DNA of 64,000 nt from Bacteroidales bacterium (GCA_024685285.1 JAIKVZ010000031.1:123998-187997); one strand, 5' to 3'; counted from the first letter of the stretch, positions 1 through 8,270 are shown. Made by a program: numbers and translations. The notes: generated by a model from the sequence alone, not told the origin.

Positions 1-414
1 GCCAACGCAATGCTTGAGCGTTTGAGCACGCCCCCCATTCAGCAACGCGTACGCCTCGAGAGCCTGTTGCTGCGTCCCGAGGTGGCTTTGGCCGACCTCG
101 AAACAGTTTCGCCCGAGCTCGCAGACAGTCTTGCAGCCATACCGTCAGAGATAAGAGCTGAGGTTGCCGAAGGTGCCGAAATTGAAATGAAATATAGCCG
201 CTATATTGAGAAAGAGCAAGAGGTGGCCGCCCGTTTGCTCAAGTTCGAGGACATCCTGCTGCCTCCGTCAATCGACTACCACGCTCTGCACGCCTTGAGC
301 TACGAGGCTCGCGAGAAACTTTCGCGTATGAAGCCGCACACTCTTGGGCAAGCCTCGCGCATCAGCGGTGTCTCGCCGGCCGACGTGGCCGTGCTCATGG
401 TAATGCTTAAGTAG
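1..414 (+). CDS. mnmG: MnmG (GidA) tRNA uridine 5-carboxymethylaminomethyl modification enzyme, C-terminal fragment
   Basis: The window opens inside this gene; the reading frame is open from base 1, so the N-terminal FAD-binding part lies outside. The 137 visible residues match the helical C-terminal domain of MnmG, including a YSRYIEKEQ segment, the LPPSIDYHAL stretch and the closing HTLGQASRISGVSPADVAVL, all typical of the family. MnmG works with MnmE to install the cmnm5 group on wobble uridine-34 of certain tRNAs; the C-terminal domain is the part that contacts MnmE. The gene ends with TAG at 412-414, followed at once by a G-rich tandem repeat and then the convergent WbqC-like gene. The identification is firm although only about a fifth of the protein is present. 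Confidence 0.93.
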   Translation, partial: ANAMLERLSTPPIQQRVRLESLLLRPEVALADLETVSPELADSLAAIPSEIRAEVAEGAEIEMKYSRYIEKEQEVAARLLKFEDILLPPSIDYHALHALSYEAREKLSRMKPHTLGQASRISGVSPADVAVLMVMLK

Positions 415-461
415 GGGTTAAGGTCGGGTTAAGGTCGGGTTGAGGTCGGGTTGAGGTCGGG
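415..461 (+). repeat. G-rich 11-bp tandem repeat (four units) in a convergent gap
   Basis: Directly after the mnmG stop come four units of GGGTTRAGGTC with an exact 11-bp period (two with A, two with G at the variable position), then a closing GGG. Related blocks occur at 8271, 19579, 44707 and 56475, each between two convergent genes, and inside a coding region at 37845. It lies 111 bp before the end of the opposing WbqC-like gene. Function unknown; it does not fold into a simple hairpin on its own. Confidence 0.85.
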
Positions 462-572
462 AATTACCCTTGTTAAGCTGGTTTCTACATCCACTTTTTC
501 CGAACATTTTGCCTCTGTAGTATCTCTCTACATTGGGCGTTTCTTGACAGTGTTCCACGTGGAACAGTATGT

Positions 573-1208
573 CTAAGTGTCTTGGACTATGAGTTTTACG
601 CTTTGCAAATAGTCTTTGCTGTCAGGTCCGAGGTTGCACAGCAAATCTATCGCACTCAGGTTGGGTTCGAACCGATGGCGGTCGGCAAAAACCTGTGTGT
701 AGGGCAGGCATTCTATCGCCACTTGAGAGTGCTTTGGGCCAAAGGCTTGCCGCAAGTCTTCAGATTTGCCGCAGGGTGGCTCAAAATCGGTGCTCTGGGC
801 TATTTGACACTCAATTTTGAAGAGCCTCAATAGTAGTTTTGTCAGTGCAGTGTTGAGTTCTATCAGGGTGGGGTAGGGAGTTAGCAGGGTTCGCTCGATG
901 TCGTCGCGGTAGTAGAAATAGTAAGGGCTTGCTGAGTAGGCGGCATCGAGGGTGCGCAGATGGGTGCGTGCCCAGGGGCGACTGTTGTCCACCGTCATGC
1001 GTGATGTAATGGTATGGTTGCCATCGGGGCGCGAAACGGGCACTGTCAAGTCCTGTAAACCGTTGGCTGTCATTATTATAGCACGGTTGCGCAAGGTCTG
1101 CTTCGGGTAGGTTTCGTATACCTCAACGGTGACGTCTGTATTCTGCGCAAGGCAGGCCATATAGGCCACTGGTGGCAGATAGGCCGTGGGCAGCAACGGT
1201 GCGCTCAT
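573..1208 (-). CDS. WbqC-like family protein
   Basis: A 211-residue protein resembling the WbqC-like family, found in many Bacteroidota genomes and in some O-antigen clusters. The recognisable features are the N-terminal LLPTAYLPPVAYMACLAQ segment, the NRAIIMTANGLQDLTVPV strand region and the repeated aromatic SPYYFYYRDDIE stretch. Biochemical activity of the family is not well established; a role in glycan or polysaccharide biosynthesis is inferred from where relatives occur. Its start codon overlaps the stop of the upstream acidic 141-aa gene by 4 nt (1205-1208), so the two are probably translated together from one mRNA. There is no signal peptide, consistent with a cytoplasmic protein. No glycan cluster surrounds it here. 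Confidence 0.8.
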   Translation of the reverse strand: MSAPLLPTAYLPPVAYMACLAQNTDVTVEVYETYPKQTLRNRAIIMTANGLQDLTVPVSRPDGNHTITSRMTVDNSRPWARTHLRTLDAAYSASPYYFYYRDDIERTLLTPYPTLIELNTALTKLLLRLFKIECQIAQSTDFEPPCGKSEDLRQAFGPKHSQVAIECLPYTQVFADRHRFEPNLSAIDLLCNLGPDSKDYLQSVKLIVQDT

Positions 1209-1630
1209 TTGCCAATGCTCACCGAGAGCAGCGTGTCGTCCTCGAAAAAGAAGTCAACATTGGCTTCGCCGAATGATATGCGGCGTTCGCCCCAAAGCTC
1301 GTCCTCGATGTCCTGTTCGCAGAAATGGTGGCTCACCATGAGTTTCACAATTTCTTGTTCGTTTAAATCGAAAATGTTTTCACCAAGCATTGTGGCCTCT
1401 TCGTCACACACGTCAATGCACTGTAAACGAGGATTTTCACCCTCGAAAAAGAGAGTCAGGCCCTCGTCTTCGTAACACAGTACGGTGGTGCTCTCGTCGT
1501 CGGCGTTGTCGATGTTTTCAACGCTGTCGGCTTGGCCGAGCAGAGCCACAGCCTCTTCAACGGGCATATCGAAATGGAGGTCGCCAATGCCCTGTTTTAT
1601 GATGATATTGTGTTCCATTTTAGTCGTCAT
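1205..1630 (-). CDS. Small acidic hypothetical protein, first gene of the WbqC-like pair
   Basis: I do not recognise a characterised family. The protein is about 141 aa, strongly acidic and without a signal peptide or membrane segment. Its opening pattern, IGDLHFDMPVEEAVALLGQAD, resembles the short beta-alpha repeat start seen in SmpA/OmlA-like folds, but this is only a weak resemblance. The ORF track begins at a TTG (1642) that lies inside the TATATTTG promoter box, so that start is rejected. ATG at 1630 (MTTKMEHN) or ATG at 1618 (MEHN) are the candidates. It overlaps the WbqC-like gene by 4 nt, suggesting linked expression and perhaps linked function. Confidence 0.7.
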   Translation of the reverse strand: MTTKMEHNIIIKQGIGDLHFDMPVEEAVALLGQADSVENIDNADDESTTVLCYEDEGLTLFFEGENPRLQCIDVCDEEATMLGENIFDLNEQEIVKLMVSHHFCEQDIEDELWGERRISFGEANVDFFFEDDTLLSVSIGK

Positions 1631-1639
1631 TTCTGGCCA

Positions 1640-1669
1640 CAAATATACACATTTTTTTTAATATAGCAA
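1640..1669 (-). promoter_or_regulatory. Bacteroidota-type promoter, TTG-N19-TATATTTG
   Basis: On the minus strand TTG (complement of 1667-1669) is followed by exactly 19 nt and then TATATTTG (complement of 1640-1647). This matches the Bacteroidota housekeeping sigma consensus (TTG near -33, TAnnTTTG near -7). The first usable ATG is at 1630, only 9 nt after the box, so the mRNA leader would be very short. Confidence 0.75.
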
Positions 1670-1852
1670 AAAAAATATTTCAAAACCGGTTATTTTGCAG
1701 ATTTGTCGAAGCCCTAAAATGAGTGTCGATAGGCATTTCAATAGCCGTTTTACACCAGAGTGCAATGCCGCGAAACCCTTCGAAAACATTGGTGTAAATA
1801 TCTGAAAACTAACAATAAAGCCTAAACAGACAAATAAATTATCAAATAATTT

Positions 1853-1882
1853 TTGCGTATTGTAAAAAAAGTAGTACTTTTG
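1853..1882 (+). promoter_or_regulatory. Promoter of the tandem tRNA-Lys genes, TTG-N19-TACTTTTG
   Basis: TTG at 1853-1855, a 19-nt spacer, then TACTTTTG at 1875-1882 give a consensus Bacteroidota promoter about 41 bp upstream of the first tRNA-Lys. The AT-rich region 1650-1850 before it holds nothing else I can identify. Confidence 0.8.
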
Positions 1883-1923
1883 CAAACTCATTTAGGGGCG
1901 CAAAAGAGGCGTCACAGTGGTCC

Positions 1924-1996
1924 GACTCAGTAGCTCAGCAGGTAGAGCACATCCCTTTTAAGGATGGGGTCCTGGGTTCGAGCCCCAGCTGGGTCA
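1924..1996 (+). tRNA. tRNA-Lys (anticodon UUU), copy 1
   Basis: A 73-nt cloverleaf can be drawn by hand. The acceptor stem is GACTCAG/CTGGGTC with one G-T pair, and the discriminator base is A. The D stem is GCTC/GAGC. The anticodon stem is CATCC/GGATG with loop CTTTTAA, giving anticodon TTT. The T arm is CTGGG TTCGAGC CCCAG. The 3' CCA is not encoded. Confidence 0.97.
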
Positions 1997-2023
1997 CTGT
2001 TGTTTAAATGATAATTGTACGGA

Positions 2024-2096
2024 GACTCAGTAGCTCAGCAGGTAGAGCACATCCCTTTTAAGGATGGGGTCCTGGGTTCGAGCCCCAGCTGGGTCA
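2024..2096 (+). tRNA. tRNA-Lys (anticodon UUU), copy 2
   Basis: An identical second copy of the tRNA at 1924-1996, separated by 27 nt and presumably transcribed with it from the promoter at 1853-1882. The same acceptor, D, anticodon (TTT) and T-arm sequences are present; CCA is not encoded. A short terminator-like hairpin follows at 2101. Confidence 0.97.
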
Positions 2097-2100
2097 CTAA

Positions 2101-2129
2101 AAAGCCGGAACCAAATGTCCGGTTTTTTT
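2101..2129 (+). terminator. Rho-independent terminator after the tRNA-Lys pair
   Basis: A GC core CCGGA/TCCGG, extended by an A-T and wobble lower stem, with an 8-nt loop (ACCAAATG) and a run of T at 2123-2129. It ends only 5 nt before the ATG of the downstream TPR gene, so that gene either is expressed by read-through or relies on a start signal overlapping the terminator. Confidence 0.75.
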
Positions 2130-2134
2130 GTACT

Positions 2135-3958
2135 ATGCGCAAAGTCATTGCCCTCATTGTCTGTGGTTTGGCTCTCGTGTTGCAGAGCCAGGTTCTTTGT
2201 GCGCAGCAAAGTGACGACGAGCAGTTGGCAGCTCAGTATTATGCTGCCGGCGAGTTGCAGCAGGCCGCCGAAATCTACGAGGGTCTCTATCAGCGCACAA
2301 ACAACAAATACCACTACCAGATGTTGCTCCGCACCTATATGGCTTTAGAGCAATATCGTGATGCTGAGCACCTTACAGAGCGCCGTATTGCCAAGTTCCC
2401 CAAAGAGTTGTATCTATATGTAGACCTTGGCAATACGCAGCTTGCGCGCGGCGACAAGAAAAAGGCAGAGCGCACTTATCAAAAGCCCATCTCGCTCCTC
2501 AAAACCGACCTCCGTCCGGTTCCAGATTTGGCTATGGCTTTCGAACAGGCAGGACGTCTCGACCTGGCATTGCAGACCTATCTTACAGCACGGTCTAATA
2601 CTCGTAGCAAAACGCTGTATTTCAATGAAATTGCCGCGCTGCATGGCCGTTTGGGCGACTATGACAAGATGATGTTGGAGTATTTCAATCTGCTTGACAA
2701 CTCTCCTGGTTCGCTTTCATCTGTGCAGCTCTCACTACAGCGTACCCTTAGTGAAACTTCCGATTCTCGTTTGGCAGAAGGGCTGCGCCGTGCTTTGATT
2801 TCGCGGGTGCAGGCAGAACCTAACAATCGAACCTACCTCGAAATGATGATATGGTTCTCGCTGCAGCAGAAGGATTTCCGCTTTGCCCTCACGCAGGCTC
2901 AGGCTGTCGATGCTCGTTTTCCTGACCTTGGTGGCGAACAGGTCTTGCGTGTGGCACGTATCGCTCAGGCCAACGCCGACTACGATGTCGCCCTCGACGC
3001 CTACAACTCACTCATTGCCAAGGGGCAAGAGTCTACACAATATTTCGAGGCCCGTGTTGGTGCTCTTGAGGTTCAATTTTTGCGGATCAACAATAACTAT
3101 GCCATCGCCAAAACCGACCTTGACAACCTCAATACTTTATATATCAATGCGTTTGACGAGTTGGGAAAGAATATTCGTACGGTGCCGCTCATGCGCAACT
3201 ACTCCAAATTGATGGCATACTACGCCAATCAGCCACAGCCTGCAGCCGACATACTTTACGATGCTCTCGAGGTGCCTCGTCTACCAGATCGCACACGCGA
3301 CGAAATAAAACTTGAACTGGCTGACCTTCTGCTCTTTGCAGGCGAGGTTTGGGATGCTTCACTGCTGTATATGCAGGTTGAGAAAGCCAATAAAAACGAC
3401 CTTCTCGGTGCTCAGGCAAAATTCAAGAATGCCAAACTCTCTTATTACAATCACGACTTTGGCTGGGCCAAGTCTCAGCTTGATGTATTGCGTGCCTCAA
3501 CAAGCAAACTAATTGCCAACGATGCCATGGAACTTTCGCTTCAAATATCTGATAACATGGAAGATGACAGCACCTATGGTATGCTCGAAATATTTGCAGA
3601 TGCAGATCTTCTGCTCTATCGCAATTTGCTCGATTCGGCATGGACAACTTTCGACCTCATCCCTAAACGTTCGCTTTCCCATCCGTTACTTGACGATGTA
3701 CTCATGAAAAAGGCTGTAATACGCATGAAACAAGCACGTTATGTTGAGGCCGACTCCCTTCTTTCTCAGTTGGTTGACTTTTATCCTGACGGGCTTCTGG
3801 CTGATGATGCTGTTATGCGTCTTGCAGAAATTAATGAGCTTCACCTAAATAACATAGAACAAGCACTTTACTACTATGAGAAACTTCTCATAGATTATCC
3901 CTCGAGTCTATATACAGACCAAGCCCGCAAACGCTATAATAAACTGAAAGCAAGATAG
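2135..3958 (+). CDS. Secreted or periplasmic tetratricopeptide-repeat protein
   Basis: The ORF track extends upstream through the tRNA; the true start is taken as ATG 2135 because residues 1-25 from there form a clear Sec signal peptide (MRKVIALIVCGLALVLQSQVLCAQQ region). The mature part, about 580 aa, is helical TPR repeats: AAEIYEGLYQRTNNKYHYQML near the start, AERTYQKPISLL, DVALDAYNSLIAKG in the middle, and a closing ALYYYEKLLIDYPSSLYTDQARKRY typical of BamD/YbgF-like TPRs. It is probably an envelope scaffold; no enzymatic motif is visible. Its TAG stop abuts the ATG of rsmA with no gap, so both are likely one transcript. The hairpin just upstream of the start may limit its expression. Confidence 0.85.
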   Translation: MRKVIALIVCGLALVLQSQVLCAQQSDDEQLAAQYYAAGELQQAAEIYEGLYQRTNNKYHYQMLLRTYMALEQYRDAEHLTERRIAKFPKELYLYVDLGNTQLARGDKKKAERTYQKPISLLKTDLRPVPDLAMAFEQAGRLDLALQTYLTARSNTRSKTLYFNEIAALHGRLGDYDKMMLEYFNLLDNSPGSLSSVQLSLQRTLSETSDSRLAEGLRRALISRVQAEPNNRTYLEMMIWFSLQQKDFRFALTQAQAVDARFPDLGGEQVLRVARIAQANADYDVALDAYNSLIAKGQESTQYFEARVGALEVQFLRINNNYAIAKTDLDNLNTLYINAFDELGKNIRTVPLMRNYSKLMAYYANQPQPAADILYDALEVPRLPDRTRDEIKLELADLLLFAGEVWDASLLYMQVEKANKNDLLGAQAKFKNAKLSYYNHDFGWAKSQLDVLRASTSKLIANDAMELSLQISDNMEDDSTYGMLEIFADADLLLYRNLLDSAWTTFDLIPKRSLSHPLLDDVLMKKAVIRMKQARYVEADSLLSQLVDFYPDGLLADDAVMRLAEINELHLNNIEQALYYYEKLLIDYPSSLYTDQARKRYNKLKAR

Positions 3959-4723
3959 ATGGAAGTCAAAGCAAAAAAGTATCTCGGTCAGCATTTTCTC
4001 ACCGATGAGTCGATAGCTTCGCGCATTGCCGACGCTTTATCGCCCACCTGCCATCGTGCACTTGAGGTTGGTCCAGGCATGGGGGTGCTGACCAAATACC
4101 TGATTGCCAGGCAGCAACTTGATTTCCGCGCCATAGAGATTGACTCTGAATCCGTAGACTATCTTCATAGCCATTATCCAGATTTGAAAGTGATTGAAGG
4201 CGACTTTTTGAAGATGGACCTAACTACCTTGTTCCATGATACTTTTGCCGTTATTGGTAACTTTCCTTATAATATTTCGTCGCAGATCCTGTTCCGCGTA
4301 TTCGATTACCGCAATTTAGTGCCAGAGGTGGTGGGTATGTTTCAGAAAGAGGTGGCAGAACGAGTCGCCGCCAAGCCCGGTAGCAAGACATATGGTATAT
4401 TAAGTGTCTTGTTATCAGCCTTCTATAATATTGAATACCTTTTTACTGTTTCGGAACACGTCTTCAATCCGCCACCAAAGGTCAAGTCGGCTGTTATTCG
4501 TCTTGTGCGAAATGGTGTAACTGCTTTGGAATGTGATGAAAAGCTCTTTGTCAAGGTGGTAAAAACCGCGTTCAACCAGCGCCGCAAAACGCTACGCAAT
4601 GCCCTAAAACCACTGAGCATCCCTCTTGATGGCATTGACGAAGGTCAACTTGCAAAACGGGCCGAACAACTTTCGGTGGATGAATATATTTACATAACGA
4701 AAATATTGTCTGCAAATCTATGA
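3959..4723 (+). CDS. rsmA: 16S rRNA (adenine1518-N6/adenine1519-N6)-dimethyltransferase RsmA/KsgA
   Basis: A 254-aa Rossmann-fold methyltransferase that dimethylates the two adenines in helix 45 of 16S rRNA during late small-subunit maturation. Visible family motifs are GQHFLTD (residues 10-16), the SAM-binding LEVGPGMGVLT (35-45), an acidic IEID after strand 2, and the catalytic NFPY motif (101-104) followed by NISS. The C-terminal NQRRKTLRNAL helix is also diagnostic. Length is normal for the family. It starts immediately at the stop of the TPR gene and ends overlapping the next small membrane-protein gene by 4 nt (ATGA), so translational coupling is likely on both sides. Confidence 0.96.
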   Translation: MEVKAKKYLGQHFLTDESIASRIADALSPTCHRALEVGPGMGVLTKYLIARQQLDFRAIEIDSESVDYLHSHYPDLKVIEGDFLKMDLTTLFHDTFAVIGNFPYNISSQILFRVFDYRNLVPEVVGMFQKEVAERVAAKPGSKTYGILSVLLSAFYNIEYLFTVSEHVFNPPPKVKSAVIRLVRNGVTALECDEKLFVKVVKTAFNQRRKTLRNALKPLSIPLDGIDEGQLAKRAEQLSVDEYIYITKILSANL

Positions 4724-5271
4724 TTATCGCTGCAATAGTTATAGCTATTTCTCTGTCTGTAAGGGCGTTGCTTGTTATACGCGGATGTGCGTGGGGCAAT
4801 CAGATGAAACTGTTGTCGGGACTTGCCATCTCGGTCGTTTTAGCTATAGTTCATACTGTGCTGTTTTATACAGGACTGCTTACGGGCGATATTCTTCGGT
4901 TCGATGAAAGCCTGTATGATACTGCTAATGCACTGGTTTTCATGGGAATATCGGCTGTGGTGGCTCTCCGTTGGTTATTTCAGGTGAGACGCAAAAGCGT
5001 TGCCTTGCCGTCCTATAACTTAAGTAGGGTCAACGCTGTGTTGGCATTTGCTTTTGCATCCGGAATAAGCGTGTTCATGGTTGGGCTGGGTTTCGGCTTT
5101 GTATGCAAGGAGCCTCGTTGGTTTCTTGCCATCCCACTGTTTGTGCAGACCTTGGTCGGTGCCTATTTTGGCGTTATGTTCGGGCGCCGTCACGTCGAGA
5201 TGAATGTACGCCGGTGGCAACTCCTTTCGGCGCTACTGCTGTTGAGTGTAGCGGTGTCATTCTTGATTTAA
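4720..5271 (+). CDS. Small polytopic membrane protein, MntP/LysE-like topology
   Basis: The protein is 183 aa with about five or six hydrophobic helices and almost no soluble part. The two-fold pattern (helix group 1 around residues 1-60, a break at RRKSVALPSYNLSRV, then helix group 2 starting LAFAFASGISVFMVGLGFGF) recalls the internal repeat of MntP-type manganese exporters. The aspartates that normally sit in the first helix of each repeat (DAFAV/DALAV-like) are absent here: SVRAL and SVFMV occupy those places. Transport activity is therefore uncertain and this is only a fold-level suggestion. The start overlaps the rsmA stop (ATGA), and the end overlaps the convergent U32 gene by 15 bp. 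Confidence 0.65.
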   Translation: MIIAAIVIAISLSVRALLVIRGCAWGNQMKLLSGLAISVVLAIVHTVLFYTGLLTGDILRFDESLYDTANALVFMGISAVVALRWLFQVRRKSVALPSYNLSRVNAVLAFAFASGISVFMVGLGFGFVCKEPRWFLAIPLFVQTLVGAYFGVMFGRRHVEMNVRRWQLLSALLLLSVAVSFLI

Positions 5272-7080
5272 TTTGACGAGCATTTGGCAGTTTTTGCAGT
5301 CGAATGTCAGTCGGAGCAAGCGTCCGTTGTTGCGTAGCAGAAGTGACGTATCTGTAGGCAAGTTGTTTGGTTTCAGCTCTTTAAGGCACTTGCCAAGTTC
5401 GTGGCGTAGACAGTATTTGGTTGTCATTAAAGCTTTGTCTGCGTAGTCGTGGCTGAGGTCAAGGCCAGGCTCTGTCACTTTGGCATGATGACGTTCATAG
5501 AAAGCTTTGGCACGGTTGTTGATGACATTGGCGTGATAGTCTACTTCTGGCTCGGAGTACGGCTCGTCGTTTGGAGTTGTTTGACACGGTTGAGGTTTGT
5601 AAAGAGCTGTACGTATGTTGTTTAGCTCAGCTACTGCGGTTCGGCGCAGTTCGTTGATTACAGCTGTTGGCAGAAACGGAGTGGGGTTGCAAAGCACCTT
5701 TATACTGCGAGCTTCATAGATTGTGTCGCCGAGTTTAGAAAGCTGGTTTTCAATTTGTTTTAGAGCCAAATCTGGCTTGTTGGCGACTGCTGCTTCTATT
5801 GTTGCTATGGAGGTTGCTGTATTTCCGTCAGAGTCGGTTATTTGCAGCGAAACGCCACTGCAACTATCTGATAGTATGATGTCTATGCCTATTTTACGAC
5901 TTGCTGTACTTCCTTTCAGTTGCTTCTCGAAAGCAAAATCGTTATTGCGCCACAATTGAGTGCCTGGCTTGATATCGGGATTACGGTTTGGGGTAATAGT
6001 TTTACCGTCTACATGGTTTATCAAAAAGCCCTGAAGCTGTCCGCTCGAGTCGAAAAAGCAGAGGCCATCGCCTGCCACAAGCGATTCTATACTATTGATA
6101 ACAAGATTGTTGCGGTTGATGCTGACCAACTTGCCAATAGGTTTGCCAAGCGATTTTTGCGTTGTGTGCGATGCCATAGGGTGGCGGTATCGCAGAAAAT
6201 AATCGGTGTAACCCCTGTTGAAAGTACGTTCTGGGTCGGGTTTGAAACTGAAAGTGGTATGTCCGCTCGAAGCTGGTGTGTGCTCAGGGTGTGTAGATAG
6301 ATAGGAATCAAGTAGTTGACGGTAGTATGCGGTGATGTTTTTCAGATAGGCCATATCTTTGAGGCGGCCCTCGATTTTGAACGAGCGAATGCCGGCAGAT
6401 ATCATGGAATCAATATGTTGTGCTGCCGAGAAGTCGCGAAGCGAGAGTAAGTGTTGGTTGCGTATAAGCACCTCGCCCGATGGCGAGAGCAGATCGTAGG
6501 CCGAGCGGCAGGGTTGGGTGCAGATGCCGCGGTTGCCGCTGCGTCCGGTGATAGCAAGGCTGAGATAGCACTGACCGCTGTAGCATACGCAAAGCGCGCC
6601 ATGAATGAAGGCCTCGAGGTCGATGTTGGTAGCCTCCCTGATGGCTTTCATTTGCTCCAGCGAGGTTTCGCGGGCCAGTATAACACGTTTGAAACCTACT
6701 GATTCCATGAATTTTATGCGCTCAACTGATGCGTTGTGGCATTGTGTGCTGGCGTGGAGTTCTATGGGCGGAAGGTCGCATTCCAACAAGCCCATATCTT
6801 GTATGATTAGAGCATCGACACCGGCGTTCCACAGTTGGCGTATCATCTTCACGGCAGGCTCTAACTCATTGTCGTAGAGTAGGGTATTTACCGTCGCGAA
6901 AACCTTGGAACGATACAGATGGGCGTAGTTTGCCAATTGCTCTATGTCGGCCACTGTGTTTGTGGCGGCAGCACGGGCACCAAAAGCCGGAGCACCTATG
7001 TATACTGCGTCGGCGCCGTGGTTAATGGCCTCAATGCCATGTGTGAGGTCTTTGGCAGGCGAGAGTAACTCAAGTTCCAT
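5257..7080 (-). CDS. U32 family peptidase-like protein (RlhA/TrhP type)
   Basis: A 607-aa member of the U32 family. It has the diagnostic N-terminal LELLSPAKDL, GADAVYIGAPAFGARA, and the cysteine-containing segment HGALCVCYSGQCYLS followed by GNRGICTQPC, then a longer C-terminal extension as in the bacterial RlhA subgroup. Characterised relatives take part in hydroxylation of 23S rRNA C2501 (RlhA) or tRNA uridine-34 (TrhP) rather than proteolysis; assignment to one of these is inferred. The conserved cysteines may bind a metal or Fe-S cluster. The C-terminus holds a second cysteine set (CLRHELGKC and DCKNC). It is divergent from aroB; its -7 box lies 4 nt before the ATG. Confidence 0.88.
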   Translation of the reverse strand: MELELLSPAKDLTHGIEAINHGADAVYIGAPAFGARAAATNTVADIEQLANYAHLYRSKVFATVNTLLYDNELEPAVKMIRQLWNAGVDALIIQDMGLLECDLPPIELHASTQCHNASVERIKFMESVGFKRVILARETSLEQMKAIREATNIDLEAFIHGALCVCYSGQCYLSLAITGRSGNRGICTQPCRSAYDLLSPSGEVLIRNQHLLSLRDFSAAQHIDSMISAGIRSFKIEGRLKDMAYLKNITAYYRQLLDSYLSTHPEHTPASSGHTTFSFKPDPERTFNRGYTDYFLRYRHPMASHTTQKSLGKPIGKLVSINRNNLVINSIESLVAGDGLCFFDSSGQLQGFLINHVDGKTITPNRNPDIKPGTQLWRNNDFAFEKQLKGSTASRKIGIDIILSDSCSGVSLQITDSDGNTATSIATIEAAVANKPDLALKQIENQLSKLGDTIYEARSIKVLCNPTPFLPTAVINELRRTAVAELNNIRTALYKPQPCQTTPNDEPYSEPEVDYHANVINNRAKAFYERHHAKVTEPGLDLSHDYADKALMTTKYCLRHELGKCLKELKPNNLPTDTSLLLRNNGRLLRLTFDCKNCQMLVKLNQE

Positions 7081-7084
7081 GCTG

Positions 7085-7092
7085 CAAAATTA
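7085..7092 (-). promoter_or_regulatory. -7 box TAATTTTG of the U32 gene, 4 nt before its ATG
   Basis: On the minus strand the sequence reads GTAATTTTGCAGCATG: a perfect TAnnTTTG box followed by CAGC and the start codon. A CAA (TTG on the minus strand) occurs at 7115-7117, with spacing 22, slightly long. If the box is used, transcription would begin at or within the start codon. Confidence 0.6.
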
Positions 7093-7146
7093 CAACTTTT
7101 TTTTATTTTATAGGCAATATTTGCCCGTCGATTGCGTTTTTGGTGT

Positions 7147-8205
7147 ATGACAACTACACGATTGATAACCCCAACGGTTCATTCCACGGCTTTGGCAAGA
7201 TTGTCCAGAGTGCTGAAAACCAGTGCTTTTGGCGATGCAAAGTTTTTTATGATCGTTGATTCTAACACGTTTGACCACTGCCTGCCCGAGGTTGTGGCGG
7301 CAGTGCAACCCTTGGAGCAAGCCGAGTTTGTGGAAGTGCCTGTAGGCGAGGATTGTAAGAGTGTAGAGATTGCCTCGCAGGTTTGGCAGGCTATGATTGA
7401 GAGCGGAGCCGACCGCAACAGTGTGGTTGTGGCTGTGGGCGGTGGCGCCGTGTGCGATTTGGCTGGCTTTGTAGCGGCAGGCTACGAGCGTGGTGTGCGT
7501 TTGGTGAATATCCCCACAAGCCTCATCGCAATGGCCGATGCTGCAATTGGTGGCAAGACTGCTGTGAACCTTGGCGGCGTGAAAAATCCTGTGGGCTTCT
7601 TCAAAATGGCTGATATTGTGTGTGTTGAGCCGTCGCTTCTTGCCTCCCTGCCAAAAGCCGAGTTGAAGTCGGGTGCTTTTGAGGTGGTGAAAACCGCTGC
7701 CGTGGCCGACCCAGAGCTCTTCTCGGAGCTTATCGGCGGCGCGCTCGAACCCTTCTCGGCTCAGGCCATAACGTGCGTTGCTGAAATAAAGCAGGCTATT
7801 GTTAAGGCAGACCCTAAAGACCATGATATCAGGCATATACTTAACTTTGGACATACGTTTGGCCATGCCATTGAGGCCTATTCAGTGCATGGCGGCATGC
7901 GTATGAGTCACGGCGTGGCTGTGGGTATAGGTATGGCTATGGCCATGAGGCTGTCGGTACTCAAGTTGGGACTGGCCCGCGAAGTGTACGACAGCTATTG
8001 CCAATATCTGACGCAACGTATTGAATTTCCGCAGTATACATTGCGCGATGCAGAGCAAATGCTACCGTTGATACATCACGATAAGAAGTGTGCCGGTGGA
8101 CAGGTGCTGGCTGTGTTGTTGAGAAAACCGGGTGAGGCTGTGATTGACGTGGCTTTGAGCGATAATGAATTGCTCGACACCCTGTTGAGTGGCATGGCTC
8201 TGTAA
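7147..8205 (+). CDS. aroB: 3-dehydroquinate synthase AroB
   Basis: A 352-aa NAD- and metal-dependent enzyme converting DAHP to 3-dehydroquinate in the shikimate pathway. Diagnostic segments are the NAD-binding VVVAVGGGAVCDLAGFVAAGYERGV region, the PTSLIAMADAAIGGKTAVN motif, the LGGVKNPVG loop, the metal-ligand HILNFGHTFGHAIE, and a final SHGVAVGIGM with the third ligand His. The ORF track starts at a TTG (7132); ATG 7147 (MTTTRLITP) is preferred because it is the first ATG and the family normally begins about here. It is divergent from the U32 gene across a 66-bp AT-rich gap and convergent with lysC; a G-rich repeat lies in the gap to lysC. Confidence 0.95.
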   Translation: MTTTRLITPTVHSTALARLSRVLKTSAFGDAKFFMIVDSNTFDHCLPEVVAAVQPLEQAEFVEVPVGEDCKSVEIASQVWQAMIESGADRNSVVVAVGGGAVCDLAGFVAAGYERGVRLVNIPTSLIAMADAAIGGKTAVNLGGVKNPVGFFKMADIVCVEPSLLASLPKAELKSGAFEVVKTAAVADPELFSELIGGALEPFSAQAITCVAEIKQAIVKADPKDHDIRHILNFGHTFGHAIEAYSVHGGMRMSHGVAVGIGMAMAMRLSVLKLGLAREVYDSYCQYLTQRIEFPQYTLRDAEQMLPLIHHDKKCAGGQVLAVLLRKPGEAVIDVALSDNELLDTLLSGMAL

Positions 8206-8270
8206 CGCCTTTTGTTCGGGTGCAAGGCTGGTATAAGTGTCTTATTCTATGGTGTTTAGCGAGCTTTGTC

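Noticed and set aside
415-461. Telomere-like or CRISPR-like array
   Set aside because: The unit contains GGGTTA, but the period is 11 bp with no spacers and copies are internal to the chromosome, so neither a telomere nor a CRISPR array fits.
2015-2134. N-terminal extension of the TPR protein in the ORF track
   Set aside because: It reads through the second tRNA-Lys gene and the terminator; the signal peptide begins at ATG 2135.
5257-7080. Secreted collagenase interpretation of the U32 gene (PrtC)
   Set aside because: There is no signal peptide, and cysteine motifs and length fit the cytoplasmic RlhA/TrhP RNA-modification group better than a secreted protease.
7108-7866. Minus-strand 252-aa frame opposite aroB
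   Set aside because: AroB motifs are complete on the plus strand; the antisense sequence has no family features and no promoter.
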